Below, in pieces: positions 1-11,169 of a DNA stretch of 64,000 nucleotides; position 1 is the stretch's first letter; every line of letters starts with the position of its first letter. Under the pieces are notes generated by a model, which saw nothing but the letters and a program-made list of their open reading frames with translations, was not told the DNA's origin and made no database searches. The DNA comes from Mallotus nudiflorus. Lineage: Eukaryota; Streptophyta; Magnoliopsida; Malpighiales; Euphorbiaceae. The stretch is taken from positions 4,752,501-4,816,500 of the forward strand of contig CANTUR010000049.1 of NCBI GenBank assembly GCA_947683625.1, read 5' to 3'. The position numbers and the translations under genes were made by a program.

Positions 1-399
1 TTCTATGTAAAAACATACAATTCAAAGATCATGTCCCGATTGGGACATTATCTGGTCTCGGGAGGGATTAAGGTCCTACTTAGAAAAGTTTAAGAAAAAT
101 TGTTCAATTAGGTACAGAGTTTCTTACAAATAAGTCTTTGTGAAATTAATTTTCATAAATTGGACAAAATTGACCATTTTTTAAAAAGATAAATGAATAA
201 ATGAAATAGACTCATTTAGGGAAAGATATACTTTGCTAAAAATTAAAATAATTAATTTAATGAAAATTTCATAAATTAATTATTAATTTTACAAAATATG
301 AATGAAAAAAAATCAATTAAATATGTATCATATACCAAAAATAAACATAAAAGAAACATAAATGTCTATTAAAATAAAGAAAAACTAGAACTATTAATC

Positions 400-960
400 A
401 TGCCAATTTCATGTTTAATGAAGTTCAATTTCTTTTTATTGAGAGGTTTGGTGGAGATATCAACAAGTTGATTATTTGTATCAACAAAATCAAGTGAGAT
501 ATCACCAAATTGAACATGATCATGCAAAAAATGATGTCAAATGCCTATATGCTTAGTTCTAAAATGTTGAATGGGATTCTTGATAAGGATAATAACACTT
601 GTATTGTCACATTTAATGGGAATATGATAAATTTTTATACCATAGTCCATTAATTGTTGTTTTTTCCATAAGACTTGTGAACAATAAAGACTTGCTACAA
701 TGTATTCAGCTTTAGCAATGAACAAGGCAATCGAAACTTATTTTTTGCTAAACCAAGAAACTAAACATTATCCTAAAAATTGACAAGTTTTGGAAGTGCT
801 CTTTCTATCTAATAAACTACTAGCAAAATCTGCATTTGAATAACTAATTAAGTCAAATGAAGAACTCCTAAGATACCAAAGTCTTAAATGCATTATACCA
901 CAAAGTTATTTGAAAATTCTTTTGATGGCATTTAAATGAGACTCTCTATGACTTGATTGA
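400..960 (-). pseudogene. copia RNase H fragment
   Basis: The best open piece (537-725, minus) has the features of copia RNase H: an AEY motif, then a Cys-Asp-Asn triplet before a run of small residues, and an RTKHIGI-like ending that corresponds to the usual RTKHI element. Flanking sequence in other frames continues the domain towards 960. Stops and frame changes interrupt it. It is the last pol domain before the 3' LTR region, as expected for copia. No function is likely. Confidence 0.75.
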
Positions 961-1089
961 AATCTAACATATAAGAAAGTAGCAAACATAATATCGGGTT
1001 TACTAGCAGTTAAATAAAAAAGGGATCCAATCATACCTCTAAATAATTTTTCATCAACCAGCCATTCTCATCTTTGTTAAGTTTGGTTG

Positions 1090-1890
1090 TGGTGCTTATT
1101 GGAGTTTTGCTTGTCTTGTTTCCATCCATTCTAAACTTCTTAAGAATGTCTTTTTCATATTTTGTTTGATTGATGAAAATCTCATTCTTGCATTGCTTGA
1201 TTTAAAGCCCAAAAAAAGAATTTGAGTTCTCCCATCATACTTATCTCAAATTTTCCTTGCATTAATTTGGAGAATTCCTCATATAGGCAATGGTTAATAG
1301 CACTAAAAATAATATCATCAATATATATTTGAACAATTAATAGATCATACTTGGATTTCTTTATGAAAAGAGTTATGTCAACCTTTCCTTTAGAGAATCA
1401 TTTCTCTAGTAAAAAGTTACTCAATCTTTCATACCAAACTCTTGGAGCTTGTTTCAATCCATATAATGCTTTTAAGAGTTTAAACACATGATTTAGAAAA
1501 TCAAAATTTTCAAAACTCAAAGGTTGCTCAACATATACCTCCTCTTTAATGAAGCCATTTAAAAATGTATTTTTGACATCCATTTGATAAAGTTTAAAAT
1601 ACATGAATGATGCAAATGCAAGTAGCATTTTAATAGCTTCTAACCTTGCAACAGGGGCAAAGGCTTCATCATAATCAATGCCTTCCTCTTGATTATGATT
1701 ATAACCTTTAACTACTATTTTAGCTTTATTCCTAATTATGACACCTTGTTCATTCATTTTATTTCTAAACACTCATTTGGTGCCTATAATAGTATGATGT
1801 TTAGGTATAAGAACCAAGGTTTAAACCTTATTTCTCTCAAATTGATTTACCTCTTCTTGCATAGCAAGGACCCAAAATTCATCACTTAAT
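1090..1890 (-). pseudogene. copia reverse transcriptase, broken
   Basis: The open segment 1398-1772 (minus) has the copia RT hallmarks: KGYNHNQEEGIDYDEAFAPV, then YQMDVKNTFLNG with the first catalytic Asp, then LKALYGLKQAPRVWY. Downstream, in another frame, the active-site box reads YIDD at 1314-1325 and is intact. A stop and a frame change separate the pieces. The domain would copy element RNA to DNA in the cytoplasm; here it is only a relic. Confidence 0.9.
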
Positions 1891-2057
1891 GCATCATCGA
1901 CATTTTTAGGATTAATTTGAGAAATGAAAGCTAGATTAACAATAGACTTAAGTTTAGATCTAGTAGTTACCCCATTTATAGTGTCACCTATGATGAGATC
2001 TTGAGGATGTGCTTTCTTGAATTGCCAATCCTTTGGAAGTTCATCTTTTAAGGTAGG

Positions 2058-3000
2058 TTAAGATGTCTCCTTATTATCCTCCTTACTTGGACCTTCAAGT
2101 TCCAAAAGCTTACTAGCATTTTCTTCTTGTGTATCCATAATCTCATTTTCACTTATAAGATCATCAACACTACAAATATCCTTTCTAGGATTAAGTGAGT
2201 TTGATTTATTAAATACAACATGCATTGACTTTTTAACTACTAGAGTTCTCTTATTAAGGACTCTATATGTTTTATTAGAAATAGAATAACCTAAGAAATT
2301 TCTTTCATTTACTTTGGAATCAAATATCCCAAGATTATTCTTGGTATTTAATATAAAGCACTTGCATCTAAATACTCTTAGATATGAGATTTTGGATTTT
2401 CTATTATTCCATAATTCATAAGAAGTTTTATTTAAAATTAGTCTTTTGAACATTCTATTTGAAATATAACAAGATGTGTCCTAAAGTATAAAGGCAAATT
2501 ATACTCACGAAGCATTGCTCTAACCATTTCCATAAGAGTTTTATTTTTTCTTTTAACTACCCCATTTTTTTAGGAGTTCTAGGAGAAGAAAACATATGTG
2601 AAATATCATTTTCATTGCAATATGTTTTAAAAAATTCATTTTCAAATTTGATTCCATGATCACTTCTAATAAAAGAAATAAAAAATATTTTTTCTATTTG
2701 AACTCTTTTAGCAAAATTTTTAAAAGATTTAAATGCATCATTCTTATGAGAAAGAAAACATACCCAAGTAAATATAGAGTAATCATCAATCAATACATAT
2801 GCATAGGGCATTCCACCGAGACTAGCAATTCTAGTTGGTCCAAATAATTTCAATGTATAAGTTCAAGTGGTCTAGAAAGTGGACACTACATTTTTGAGTT
2901 TAAATGAGGACTTGGATTGTTTTCCCTTTTAATAAGCATCACAAGATTATCCTTAGTGAATTCAAGCTTAGGTAAACCAATCATAAGTTTATGTTTACAA
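2058..3000 (-). pseudogene. copia integrase core and C-terminal region, broken
   Basis: The segment 2557-2853 reads as a copia integrase core, with LFGPTR, a YAYVLIDDYS stretch and IRSDHG carrying the second catalytic Asp. The stretch before LFGP, where the first catalytic Asp normally sits (DLFGP), reads KLFGP and has a 1-base deletion just upstream, so that residue is lost. The segment 2058-2453 continues into the GKR/RT linker region (FRCKCFI, FLGYS). Stops separate the two parts. The integrase is inactive. Confidence 0.8.
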
Positions 3001-3044
3001 AGATCATTCAAAAGCTCAAAATTTACATGTCCTAACCTTCTATA

Positions 3045-3470
3045 TTATATCCATATGTCACAGGAAATAAACGTTAAGCATTTGATGTCTTTGTTATTAA
3101 TTTTTTTCAAGTCAATAATATAAACATTATCTACTCTTTCACCACTAAAAATAACTTTGTTTTCATCAAGACTACTAACAAAGAAATTTCTTAAATAGAA
3201 AGTTACCTTATTTCCTATGTCACATAATTGATTTATACTAAGAAAATTATGTTTAAAACCATCAACAAACAACATATGATTTATAGATAAGGATTGAGGA
3301 TTACCTATTTCTCCAATGCCAATAATTTTTCCTTTTGTATTATCTCCGAATGTAACATGTCCTCCATCCTTAGCATCAAGCTTGTTGAATTGCTCTTTAT
3401 CTCTCATCATGTGCCTTAAACATCCACTATTGAGATATCATTTGCTTTTTGTTCTTATGGATTTCAAGAA
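3045..3470 (-). pseudogene. copia protease / pre-integrase region, active site lost
   Basis: The frame 3045-3410 carries the stretch after the copia protease active site (GGHVTFGDNTKGKIIGIG) and the pre-integrase region (FKHNFLSINQLCD). Just upstream, at 3423-3431, the active-site triplet that is normally DSG reads NSG (AAT AGT GGA), so the catalytic Asp is replaced. The preceding Trp codon has become TGA. The protease cannot cleave a polyprotein. Confidence 0.8.
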
Positions 3471-4608
3471 CACTTACACAAAATAATTTAAGTGTTCTTT
3501 CAGACCTAAACCTTTTTGGTCTAGTTTGGTTAGTTTCAAGATAATCCAAAGGAAGTAAATTCATATGTAGTCTTTTATAGAAACATAAATTATTAATATG
3601 TCCTTTGATCATGCAATATGAACTTATGAAATTTTCAAGTTCATTTCTCTTAAGATGATATGCTTTCCTAGTATATGAAACATTCCTTTTATGTTGTGGT
3701 GGTATGTATCTCTTATTATTTTATGTCATGGTATGAGACATACATTGGCAATGACAGTGTGTACTTTGATAGGTTTATGAAATATTTTAATGTGCATTGT
3801 GTTGTGTAACATGCCTAATGTGATTGTGTTTAGTGTACATATAAGCATGTTTAGGTTGAGATGCTCTAGTTTAAGCCTTACCTTTTTGTGTCAATGAAAG
3901 GTGAGTCTTATAAGACTTTCCCTTATTGTTTAGCACATAAAATCTTTTAGCTTTGAAAGCTTGAATCTCATTTGGTTTGGAGGTAGAGGGAGTGGAGTTA
4001 TGTGAGGCTTTAATAAAATTAATATGTGATGATGATGATGAAGATATTCAACTTTTATATCCAATTACATGGGTATCTCCATGAAATTTTTAAGAGTCAA
4101 GAAGACTATCTAAAGTTTCTTTCCCTTTATTGAATTTAGCAATGGAATTTTTTAATTCTAAGACCTCATTAGAAAGCTTATGATTTTCATCACTTTCTTT
4201 CTAGAGTTGATCTTCTAAGGAATTAGAAGAATTAGCATTACTAAGAAGTTTTTCATTTGATTCAACAAGTTTGGTAAAATCAAATTTTAAGCTATTAAAT
4301 TTTTTAGTTAAGCTAGATAGCTCATGCTTGTAAAACTTTTTCTTAAACAGTAAACTTTTACGTTTAACTAATAATGTACTCATAATAGAGTTCTCATCAT
4401 CATCATCATTATTGCAATAATCATCATAATCATCAAAGGAAGAACAAGAAGTAGATGGTACCTCATTTTTATTTTCAAAAGCCATAAAGCAAATATTGGC
4501 CACTTATTGTTGTTCCTCTTCCTCTTCGGATTTGAACGAATCATCCTAAGTAGATTTGAATACCTTCTTCTTATCTTTTACTCCTTTGTTCTTGAATTTG
4601 AGTTTGGG

Positions 4609-4650
4609 GCACTCGCTTCTAATGTGTCCCAGTTTCTTACATTCATATCA
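4609..4650 (-). other. gag CCHC zinc knuckle with first Cys changed to stop
   Basis: On the minus strand the codons read stop-Y-E-C-K-K-L-G-H-I-R-S-E-C. This fits the retroviral CX2CX4HX4C knuckle, except that the first Cys codon is TGA. The knuckle normally binds element RNA in the nucleocapsid. Here it also marks a stop in gag. Confidence 0.8.
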
Positions 4651-5295
4651 AGTAACCTCTTTAGTTTTCTTCTTCCCATCTCCTTCGAACTTTTTGTTAA
4701 AGTCCCTTGTTCTTGAGAAATTTTTCTTTCTCAAAAACTTCTTAAAGTTCCTAATGAGCATGGCAATATCACCATTTTTGTCATTAGAATCTTTAATTCT
4801 TTCCTCTTCACTATCTTCTTGAAGTGCTTTAAGTGTTATGCTCTTTTTCTTTTCTTTTTTCTCTTCTTATTCTTCACCTTTTTGCTTAATTATGAGCTCA
4901 TGTCTCAAGAGCTTACCAATGAGCACATCAGTTAAGAGGGTACAGAGGTCTTGAGCTTCCTCAATTGAAGTGATTCATGAGTCCCAGTCCTTCTCAGGTA
5001 GGATTCTTAGAATCTTGTTGTTTACTTCTTCCTTAGTGAAATGTCTACCAAGTTTCTTGAGGGTCGTGAGAAGAGCATTAAGTTGATTTATTATCTCTGT
5101 GATTGACTCTTGAGGCTTCATCTTGAAGAGTTCATATTCATACATATGGAGTTGAACCTTTTTGCTTCTAACTTATATGTTTCCTTCATAATGATTTTCC
5201 AAGGGCTCCCACATTTCCTTAGCCGATAAATAATATTGAAGCTTGCCTCCTTCTTCTCTTTTCATAGAAGAGACTAGAGTAATCATAGCCTTTTT

Positions 5296-6348
5296 TATAA
5301 GAATCCTAGAATGACAAGGAATCCTAATCCAACATGTATTCAAGATATGACAAGCAATCCAAATCCAACAAGGATTCAAGATGTAACAAGGATTCCTAAT
5401 CAAATAAGGATTTAAAATGTGACAAGAAATCCAAATCTAATAAGGATTCAAGATGTAACAAGGAATCCTAATCAAACAAGGATTCAAGATGTGACAAGGA
5501 ATCTAAATACAATAAGGATTCAAGGTGTAACAAAGAATCCTAACCAATAAGGATTGAAAACCCTTCGATTTATAATGGAAGTCCAATCACATAGGCATAT
5601 GTTAAGAAGATGAAGGAAGCAATATGGGCTCAAAGTAAAAATCTAAATCAATCTAATCCATTTAAAGCACATGGAATTAATTATGGTCAAAAGCATATTC
5701 ATTTGTTAGAAATTAAATATTTAGGCCCAAGTAGTGTTATTGGGTCCAATTTGGATGTATTAAGCCAAAGGAGTAACTACACATGTTCCAAGCCTAAGAT
5801 GAAGCCCAAATATGTATTATTTAGTTTAATAAGTATTAAAAAATGAATTTTGCATTTGTTACTTTTCCAAAAAAATTTTAAAGTGTTTGTTTTAGTTAAG
5901 AATACTTTTCTTTAGCTTAGTTGACAAGCAAAATAATTCCTTACCTTTAAGGATTTATTTTGTTATCTTTTAGGGATTTATTATCCTTATCTTTTAAGGA
6001 TTTGTTTTATTTTAGGTTTAGGATTAAGAATTCTTATAAATAGCTTATTTTGTAGCCTATTTTGGGCATCTTTTTCATCAATCAAATAAAGTGACGAATT
6101 TTTCTTCAATTTATTTGGAGTTTTATTCTTTGAACTTTCTAAATAAAATAGGTTGTTTAATAGTTCACTTGTCTTATCAATTAGAACATCCATATCTAAT
6201 TATGGCGACTTCCTGATAGCTAGAGTTCTTAATTATTAGATAATTAAGGGTTCTAGTTTTCATTCAACTTGTTTCTTGGACGATCTAAGGTGTGGGTATC
6301 AATAGATTGTTACGGGTTTTGTTTATTAGATAAACTCAGTTCGCATCA
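5296..6348 (+). mobile_element. Solo-LTR-like insertion nested in the copia gag
   Basis: The flanking copia gag frame is continuous if 5296-6348 plus one copy of CTTTTT is removed. The left flank has CTTTTT at 5290-5295 and the right flank has CTTTTT at 6349-6354, so a short target duplication is visible. The insert ends in GCATCA, with the terminal CA of an LTR. It begins TATAAG, so the canonical TG start is altered or the boundary is off by a base or two. Within it, TATAAATAGC near 6035 looks like a promoter, about 310 bases before the end. No coding domain is present. I infer a solo LTR in plus orientation. Confidence 0.65.
5316..5556 (+). repeat. 36-bp tandem repeat, about 6.7 copies
   Basis: Successive units of the type AAGGAATCCTAATC...ATTCAAGATGTGAC start at 5316 and recur every 36 bases, ending in a partial unit. 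Alternate units differ in a regular way (GTAAC versus GTGAC endings, CCTAAT versus CCAAAT), which suggests a 72-bp higher-order unit. The array lies in the first quarter of the solo-LTR-like insertion, upstream of its TATA box, so it may have been an enhancer-like repeat of that LTR. Confidence 0.8.
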
Positions 6349-6619
6349 CTTTTTATTTTTATAATTTTCTTCTTTTTGATCAATGCTCCATTGGCTTCTT
6401 GTAAGAGTAATTACCACACTATCAATGATAGTCATAGGTGGTTCCCAACCTTTTAGGACAATGTCCCAAAGTTTGATGGAATCATAATCAAGGTGCAGCT
6501 CCATTTTGAACTTCCAATGAGGATAGTCACTACCATCAAAAAATGGTCTAAGTGAAGAAATGTTTTGTAATTCACTTCCCATGATCTTGTATTCTAGCAA
6601 TGAAGTTCCTAGAATTTAA

Positions 6620-6631
6620 GCTCTGATGTCA
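6620..6631 (-). other. copia primer-binding site (initiator Met tRNA type)
   Basis: The minus strand reads TGACATCAGAGC, which matches the plant copia primer site TGGTATCAGAGC at 10 of 12 positions. It lies three bases inside the LTR end at 6634 and 20 bases before the gag start. Confidence 0.75.
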
Positions 6632-6633
6632 AT

Positions 6634-7755
6634 TGAAAGAGTCCTAGAGGGGGAGTGAATAGGACTATCGAACAAAAATTGAAAATTAAAAGGTTTGAAC
6701 AAGAATTAAGAGAATTGTTAAAAATTAAGAATGAAGAACAAAATGATTTAAAGAGTTTGGATTCAATAACAATTTTATGTCTCCACCTAACGTATCCCCA
6801 AGTTAGGATTTTTAATCACCCACAATCTTATTCACAAGATTAAGATTACACCAGAGTTTTATGGCTCACTCTTATAACCTTACAACTTGAGTTTTCTAGG
6901 ATCTCTCAAAAACTAAATTACTAGTGTTTTTAAGGCTCACGTTAAAACCAAAATCTTAAGTGTTTTAATGGCTAAACACTTAAACCAATTTCTTTAGAAT
7001 AGAATATCACTTCCCATTTTCTAAACCCAAAAAATAGAAGAATAAGAATATTTATTCTAATACTCACAAACTCTCACAAGAGTATACAAAAATAAGAATG
7101 AATTTTGGAAGAGTTTAGAAAGTTTAATTGAATGCTTGAATGGATAAATATAAATAAGCAAGTTTCTTAACTTTAAACCAATCGTCAGAATCATATTTAT
7201 ACTTGAGTAATCCATTTATAGCTGTTGGAAGCAATGATTTCGTTCCTAACATAAATCCACTTCATTTGAATGAAAATTTGGACTTTTAAGCTGCATTTGT
7301 TCAGATCCCGGTCGAGATATCATCCATCCTAGTCAGGACTAACACCAAATATCCATTAAGAGCTGTTATATTTGAAAAAGTGCCCTAATCCCGATCAGGA
7401 TATCATGGTCTTGATCAGGACTACCCTGTCACAAGTAATGTCCCAATTGGGACATTCAATCAGGATGGGTACTACCTTTTTTGTGTTTTTGCTCTTCTTT
7501 TGGTCTCACTTGGGACTGCTTTGGTCTTGATCAGGACTATGACACAAGTTGCAACTTTTTGTGCAATTTGGTTCCTGTGATGAGTTCGGTTGAGATAGTA
7601 CTTGCAATGGCTTTTCAGAATCATTTTTCTTCGATATTTCATTATTATTTTGACTTCCAAATTATTTCTAACTTATATATACTTGAAGCAAGCACATTAG
7701 AGCTCAAAATTAAATTTGTTAAGATCAAAATTAAAATTGCTAACTTGCTAAGGTT
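6634..7755 (-). repeat. 5' LTR of the copia element
   Basis: The inner edge is marked by TTGAAAGAGTCCTAGAGGGG next to the primer site; on the plus strand the LTR starts TG at 6634. The body is non-coding. It contains several GATCAGGA/TCCCGATC short inverted motifs around 7300-7550. The outer edge is placed where a simple repeat begins near 7756 and is uncertain by tens of bases. Confidence 0.6.
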
Positions 7756-7801
7756 AATAATAATTATTATTATTATTATTATTAGTAGTAGTAGTAGTAG
7801 T
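7756..7801 (+). repeat. ATT/AGT microsatellite
   Basis: A compound simple repeat: about eight ATT units followed by six AGT units. It marks the outer end of the copia LTR. Confidence 0.9.
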
Positions 7802-7889
7802 GTGGTCTAATTTTTTTTATTTTAATTTTTTAATTATTAGCATATTTACTTACTTATTAACTAATTATTAGTTTCATTTGCATGAATAT

Positions 7890-8015
7890 TATTCAAATGA
7901 CATGCATGAAATTCATTGCGTATTAACTAATTCCATGAAATTCATACATTATTAACCAATTTCATGTGATCAAATCCATGAAATTCATGCATTATAAACC
8001 AATTGCATGTGGCCA
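7890..8015 (+). repeat. Short tandem repeat around CCATGAAATTCAT
   Basis: Three imperfect copies of a unit of about 45-50 bases contain ATGAAATTCAT and then ATTA(A/T)(A/C)CAATT. It is intergenic, between the copia LTR and the LRR fragment. Confidence 0.5.
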
Positions 8016-8220
8016 TAAACGAAGCAGGACTTTACAAGAAAAATAAAAGTGGGCAAGATAATTAATAAAAGGACATTGAATTGACAACTCCGCGACTTTG
8101 GATGGAAGAGTTGTCTTTGAATTAAAAAAAAATTACATTTCAATTTCACCCTAACGTGGGAATAAGTGTTTTTTTTTTTTTTAACCAGTTAAAAGCCCTA
8201 CACTCTTCTGCACAACTCCG

Positions 8221-8733
8221 AGGTTGTTGCCACCTAAAGCTAATGGCATCTTTTACCTTCTTAAAAGATTGGAGATATCAAGATGTCCAAGTGTAAGGAA
8301 GCTATTCACTCCTTGGTTGCTGTCAAACCTTAGAAACCTGGAAGAGCTTTATGTTGGTGATTGTGAAAAATATGGAGGAGGTCATCACACTGGAAGAAGA
8401 ACAAAATGAAAGCCATCACAGCAAGTTCAGAAGTTCATTCACTCTACCGAAATTACGTTATTTAGAATTGACAGGATTGGCAGGATTGCCAGAAATAAAG
8501 AGCAAATGTAGTAGGAAGATGATCTGCCATTCTCTCCAATTAATTTGCATAGCATATTGTCCGAAGCTGAAGACGATACCCTTGTCTCTTTTACTGAAGA
8601 AAGACAAAAAATCTCCCCTCCATTCTCTTCAACGAATCGGAATAGTCCCCAAAAATGGTGGGAGTTGGTTGAGTTAGATCATCCTGAAGCGAAGAATATC
8701 ATATCGCCTCTTGTCAAATTTATCTTGCAGTAA
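8221..8733 (+). pseudogene. NLR LRR-tail fragment, plus strand
   Basis: This is homologous to the last ~170 residues of the two NLR genes in the window but lies in the opposite orientation. The first frame (8224-8409) reads LLKRLEISRCPSVRKLF and NLRNLEELYVGDC. The second (8351-8677) holds FTLPKLRYLELTGL and MICHSLQLICIAYCPKLK. The third (8545-8733) ends WWELVELDHPEAKNIISPL. At least two frameshifts separate the parts. No CC or NB-ARC sequence lies upstream, since a copia element and AT-rich DNA occupy that space. It is a detached 3' end of a paralogue. Confidence 0.85.
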
Positions 8734-8739
8734 GTTTTT

Positions 8740-10080
8740 CATCATCATTTTGATTCATTTTTCACAATGCATTTAAATATTGTGTCTGTCGGCTGGTAAC
8801 TCATTCAAAGCTTACTAATTTGTATTCATTCCTCTTTTATAATTCCAGCTAACCAGCTCTCCCATATTTTGATGTGCTGAAAGTATTTACCCTGCGGGTG
8901 CCTACTCCAATCTCAGTAGGTAAATTTTCTTAATGCCTAATACTGTACTTATCCTGAATGATTCATTAAGTAATGATTCTTTCACAGGTTCTGTCACAAG
9001 AGCAAAGCTAACACACAAACCAATTTCTTGGTTCGCCTGATGAGAAGGATTTGACATGTTTTGCATATGTGATTCTGCAATTCTCCTTTCCTGTAGCTAT
9101 CCCCAATGTTTTCTCAGATTTACCTGATCTAAAAGGAAGTTTTATTACAGCTTCTGTTGCTCTATAATTGTTGAATTTAAATTCAAATTTTTGTTTTGTC
9201 ATTTAAGTTAAAATTTCTTTGAAGAATTTTTTTTTTTTTTTTTATAGATTTTATTTAATTTATTCATTAATAAATGACCAAATTGATTGATCTATATAGA
9301 ACAATAAGCAATTTAAGTGTAGTGGCAATTCCAAGAATCAATTAGTCAAGTGGTAACCACAAAAACATATCCTGCTTGGAAAAACTCATCACGGTTTAAA
9401 CATTGGAAGAATCACATGCATAACTGATAACATAAAATATGATTAGCAAAACAAAATGATAAGGATGTCATCTTGAACGAACACATACCAACGCAAATTA
9501 ACCACATGCTGAGGTCATTTATTAACACCAAAATATTGGAACCTGAAATTGCAATCAAACAATTTAACTTCATTTTGCATTAAGAACAGTTTTTGGAGGC
9601 AAACAAAGATTATTAGAGTTTTTTTTTTTTTTTTTTCTGTTTATGGAGCCAAAACATTTGGCTGAGATCAATTCTAGCACTGCTCATAGTTTGAATCGTG
9701 TAATTGTTTTTCCTTTTATATATAGCCATGCAAAGATCAACTGAAGAACGGAGCTCATAGTTTAGACATCCAGCAGAGTCCTCTGCTATTGCTAAAGTCA
9801 ATTTAAGAGCTCAGCAGCTCAAATCATAAAGTGGCGAGTATTATGATCCCCATCATACCAAAGATCAGTTCTGAGGATTTTGCAGGAAGGCCTTACTTTG
9901 GTTTAGTAGCAAAATGACATTGAGATTCAAGAAAATCCTTTCAGCAAATCAATTTATGATTGTTAAAGGAGGGAATTGGAGCTGATCCTCCGTAACCTGT
10001 AATGAAAGCAAATACATAAGCTTTGAATCTCTTGCAAGAAATGAACAAAAAAACTAAGAGAATGATAACGTGTGCTTACT
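8740..10080. other. Intergenic, no gene recognised
   Basis: AT-rich sequence between two LRR fragments, with poly-T runs near 9225 and 9620. A pyrimidine-rich AG acceptor-like site near 8850 could be a remnant of the 3' intron of the plus-strand NLR fragment. I see no conserved protein or RNA. Confidence 0.5.
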
Positions 10081-10084
10081 GCTA

Positions 10085-10490
10085 CAAGAATTTGACAAGG
10101 GGTGAAAGGATGTTCTTAGCATTAGCATGACCCAACTCAACAATGTCCTACCACTGTTTTGGGCTCACTAAGATTTCTCGAAGAGAAGGTAGAGCTGATG
10201 TTCTGTCATTCCCCAGCAAAAGAAGCGAAATGGGCATATGCATTAGCTTCCAGCAATAGTCCACACAAAAAATTTGGAGAGAGCTGCAAATAATTTCTCT
10301 ACTACAAATGCTCTTTAGTTGTGGTAACTGCATCAGTTTAAAAGAACGTAATTTTGGGAGAATGTATGATTAGCATTGTTGCAGTGCCTTTCTCGTTCTT
10401 CTTCCATGACAATCAGCTCCTCCATGTTTTAGGAGTCCCAAGCAGAAATCTCTTCCAGGTTTTGAAGGTTTGACTCCGTACCTGCATTTT
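10085..10490 (-). pseudogene. NLR LRR-tail fragment, minus strand
   Basis: The open piece 10148-10333 reads PQLKSICSREIICSSLQI, DYCWKLMHMPISLLLL and a terminal SLREILVSPKQW. This corresponds to the C-terminal LRR and 'PSLQ...KxWW' end of the intact NLRs. Upstream bases to 10490 continue the homology (NLEEI-like, MEELIV-like) in other frames. The ending (E/D)HP(E/D)AKN is still readable near 10110. The fragment is in the same orientation as the two full genes. It is a pseudogene left by duplication or by truncation of a neighbour. Confidence 0.8.
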
Positions 10491-10494
10491 AGTA

Positions 10495-11165
10495 AATATA
10501 TGATATAATAAGAATGATATTAATAATATAATAAAAAACAAGAGAAGGAAACCCAATAAATGTGGCAATTGGCAACAGAAAAGGTGACATGATAAAAATG
10601 TTGGTAATAGCAGGAAACAAATTCTTGAAATTTGGGCTTACATGTAGGGTGTGGCAGAAAAGGTTTCAATTGTGTGAGAAAACAGTCTATCCATATACAT
10701 GCAGTCCAAATTCTGATTATGGCTAACTAAGAATAGAAGTTACAAGAATCAAATGATTGCCTATAATGAGAATCCATATTTGTGTTGTTTTCAAAAATTT
10801 TGAGCATATATTCAAAAATGAGTCAAGGATATGAAAACAAAGAATGGAATTCTATAGACTAAAAACTAAGCTGACTCAAAATATGCGACAAAACACTAGA
10901 ACCAAGGTTTAGATAAAAGAAATTGGAAGTAAACCACAAAGAGGAGTAGGTTAAGGATGAATAAATTAGTTTAAAGGTTAAATAGAAAAATAATTAATAT
11001 TTGCTTATTTTTCGACAAAATTTTAAGGGAAGTTTATTTTCCTCACAGAACAAGTCAGAATTGCAAGGAAAGTGCAATCTACTTCATATTAAGCACAGGT
11101 ATACCTTACATTGATGTGCAAGCAGCTTACCCCAACTTGTGACAAAATGTTTCAATGAACACTTC
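10495..11165. other. Intergenic, between LRR fragment and NLR gene 1
   Basis: AT-rich DNA with no recognisable coding segment. It would include the 3' UTR of the NLR gene that ends at 11170. No terminator signal could be fixed. Confidence 0.4.
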
Positions 11166-11169
11166 CTCA

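Larger units (their letters stand above)
3480..6600 (-). pseudogene. copia gag, split by a nested insertion
   Basis: The N-terminal part (6349-6600) begins 20 bases after the primer-binding site. It has the UBN2/DUF4219-type gag signature, with FFDGSDYPHWKFKM and a later Trp-Asp. The reading is cut by a 1.05-kb insertion and resumes at about 5289 with ALITLVSS-like residues and AKEMWEPLENHYEG. A C-terminal acidic and coiled-coil stretch (4201-4503) and a zinc knuckle (4609-4650) follow. If the insertion and one duplicated CTTTTT are removed, the frame is continuous across the site. Several unrelated stops also exist. Confidence 0.8.
1..7755 (-). mobile_element. Decayed Ty1/copia retrotransposon
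   Basis: Read on the minus strand, the order is LTR, primer-binding site, gag with a zinc knuckle, protease, integrase, reverse transcriptase and RNase H. This is the Ty1/copia order, with integrase before RT. Stops and frameshifts break every domain, so the copy cannot be autonomous. The 5' LTR lies at about 6634-7755. The matching 3' LTR would fall at or beyond the left edge: a short inverted GTCCC...GGGAC motif near position 34 resembles one near 7440 inside the 5' LTR, so 1 to about 300 may be its outer part. The LTR end (TTGAAAGAGTCCTAGAGGGG) resembles the SIRE/Maximus-type ends I remember; that clade assignment is tentative. Confidence 0.85.

Noticed and set aside
5316..5556. CRISPR-like 36-bp repeats
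   Set aside because: The units are contiguous without spacers and lie inside a plant LTR. It is a simple tandem array.
5610..5846. Small plus-strand frame in the solo LTR
   Set aside because: No domain and no conservation visible; a chance open stretch in LTR sequence.
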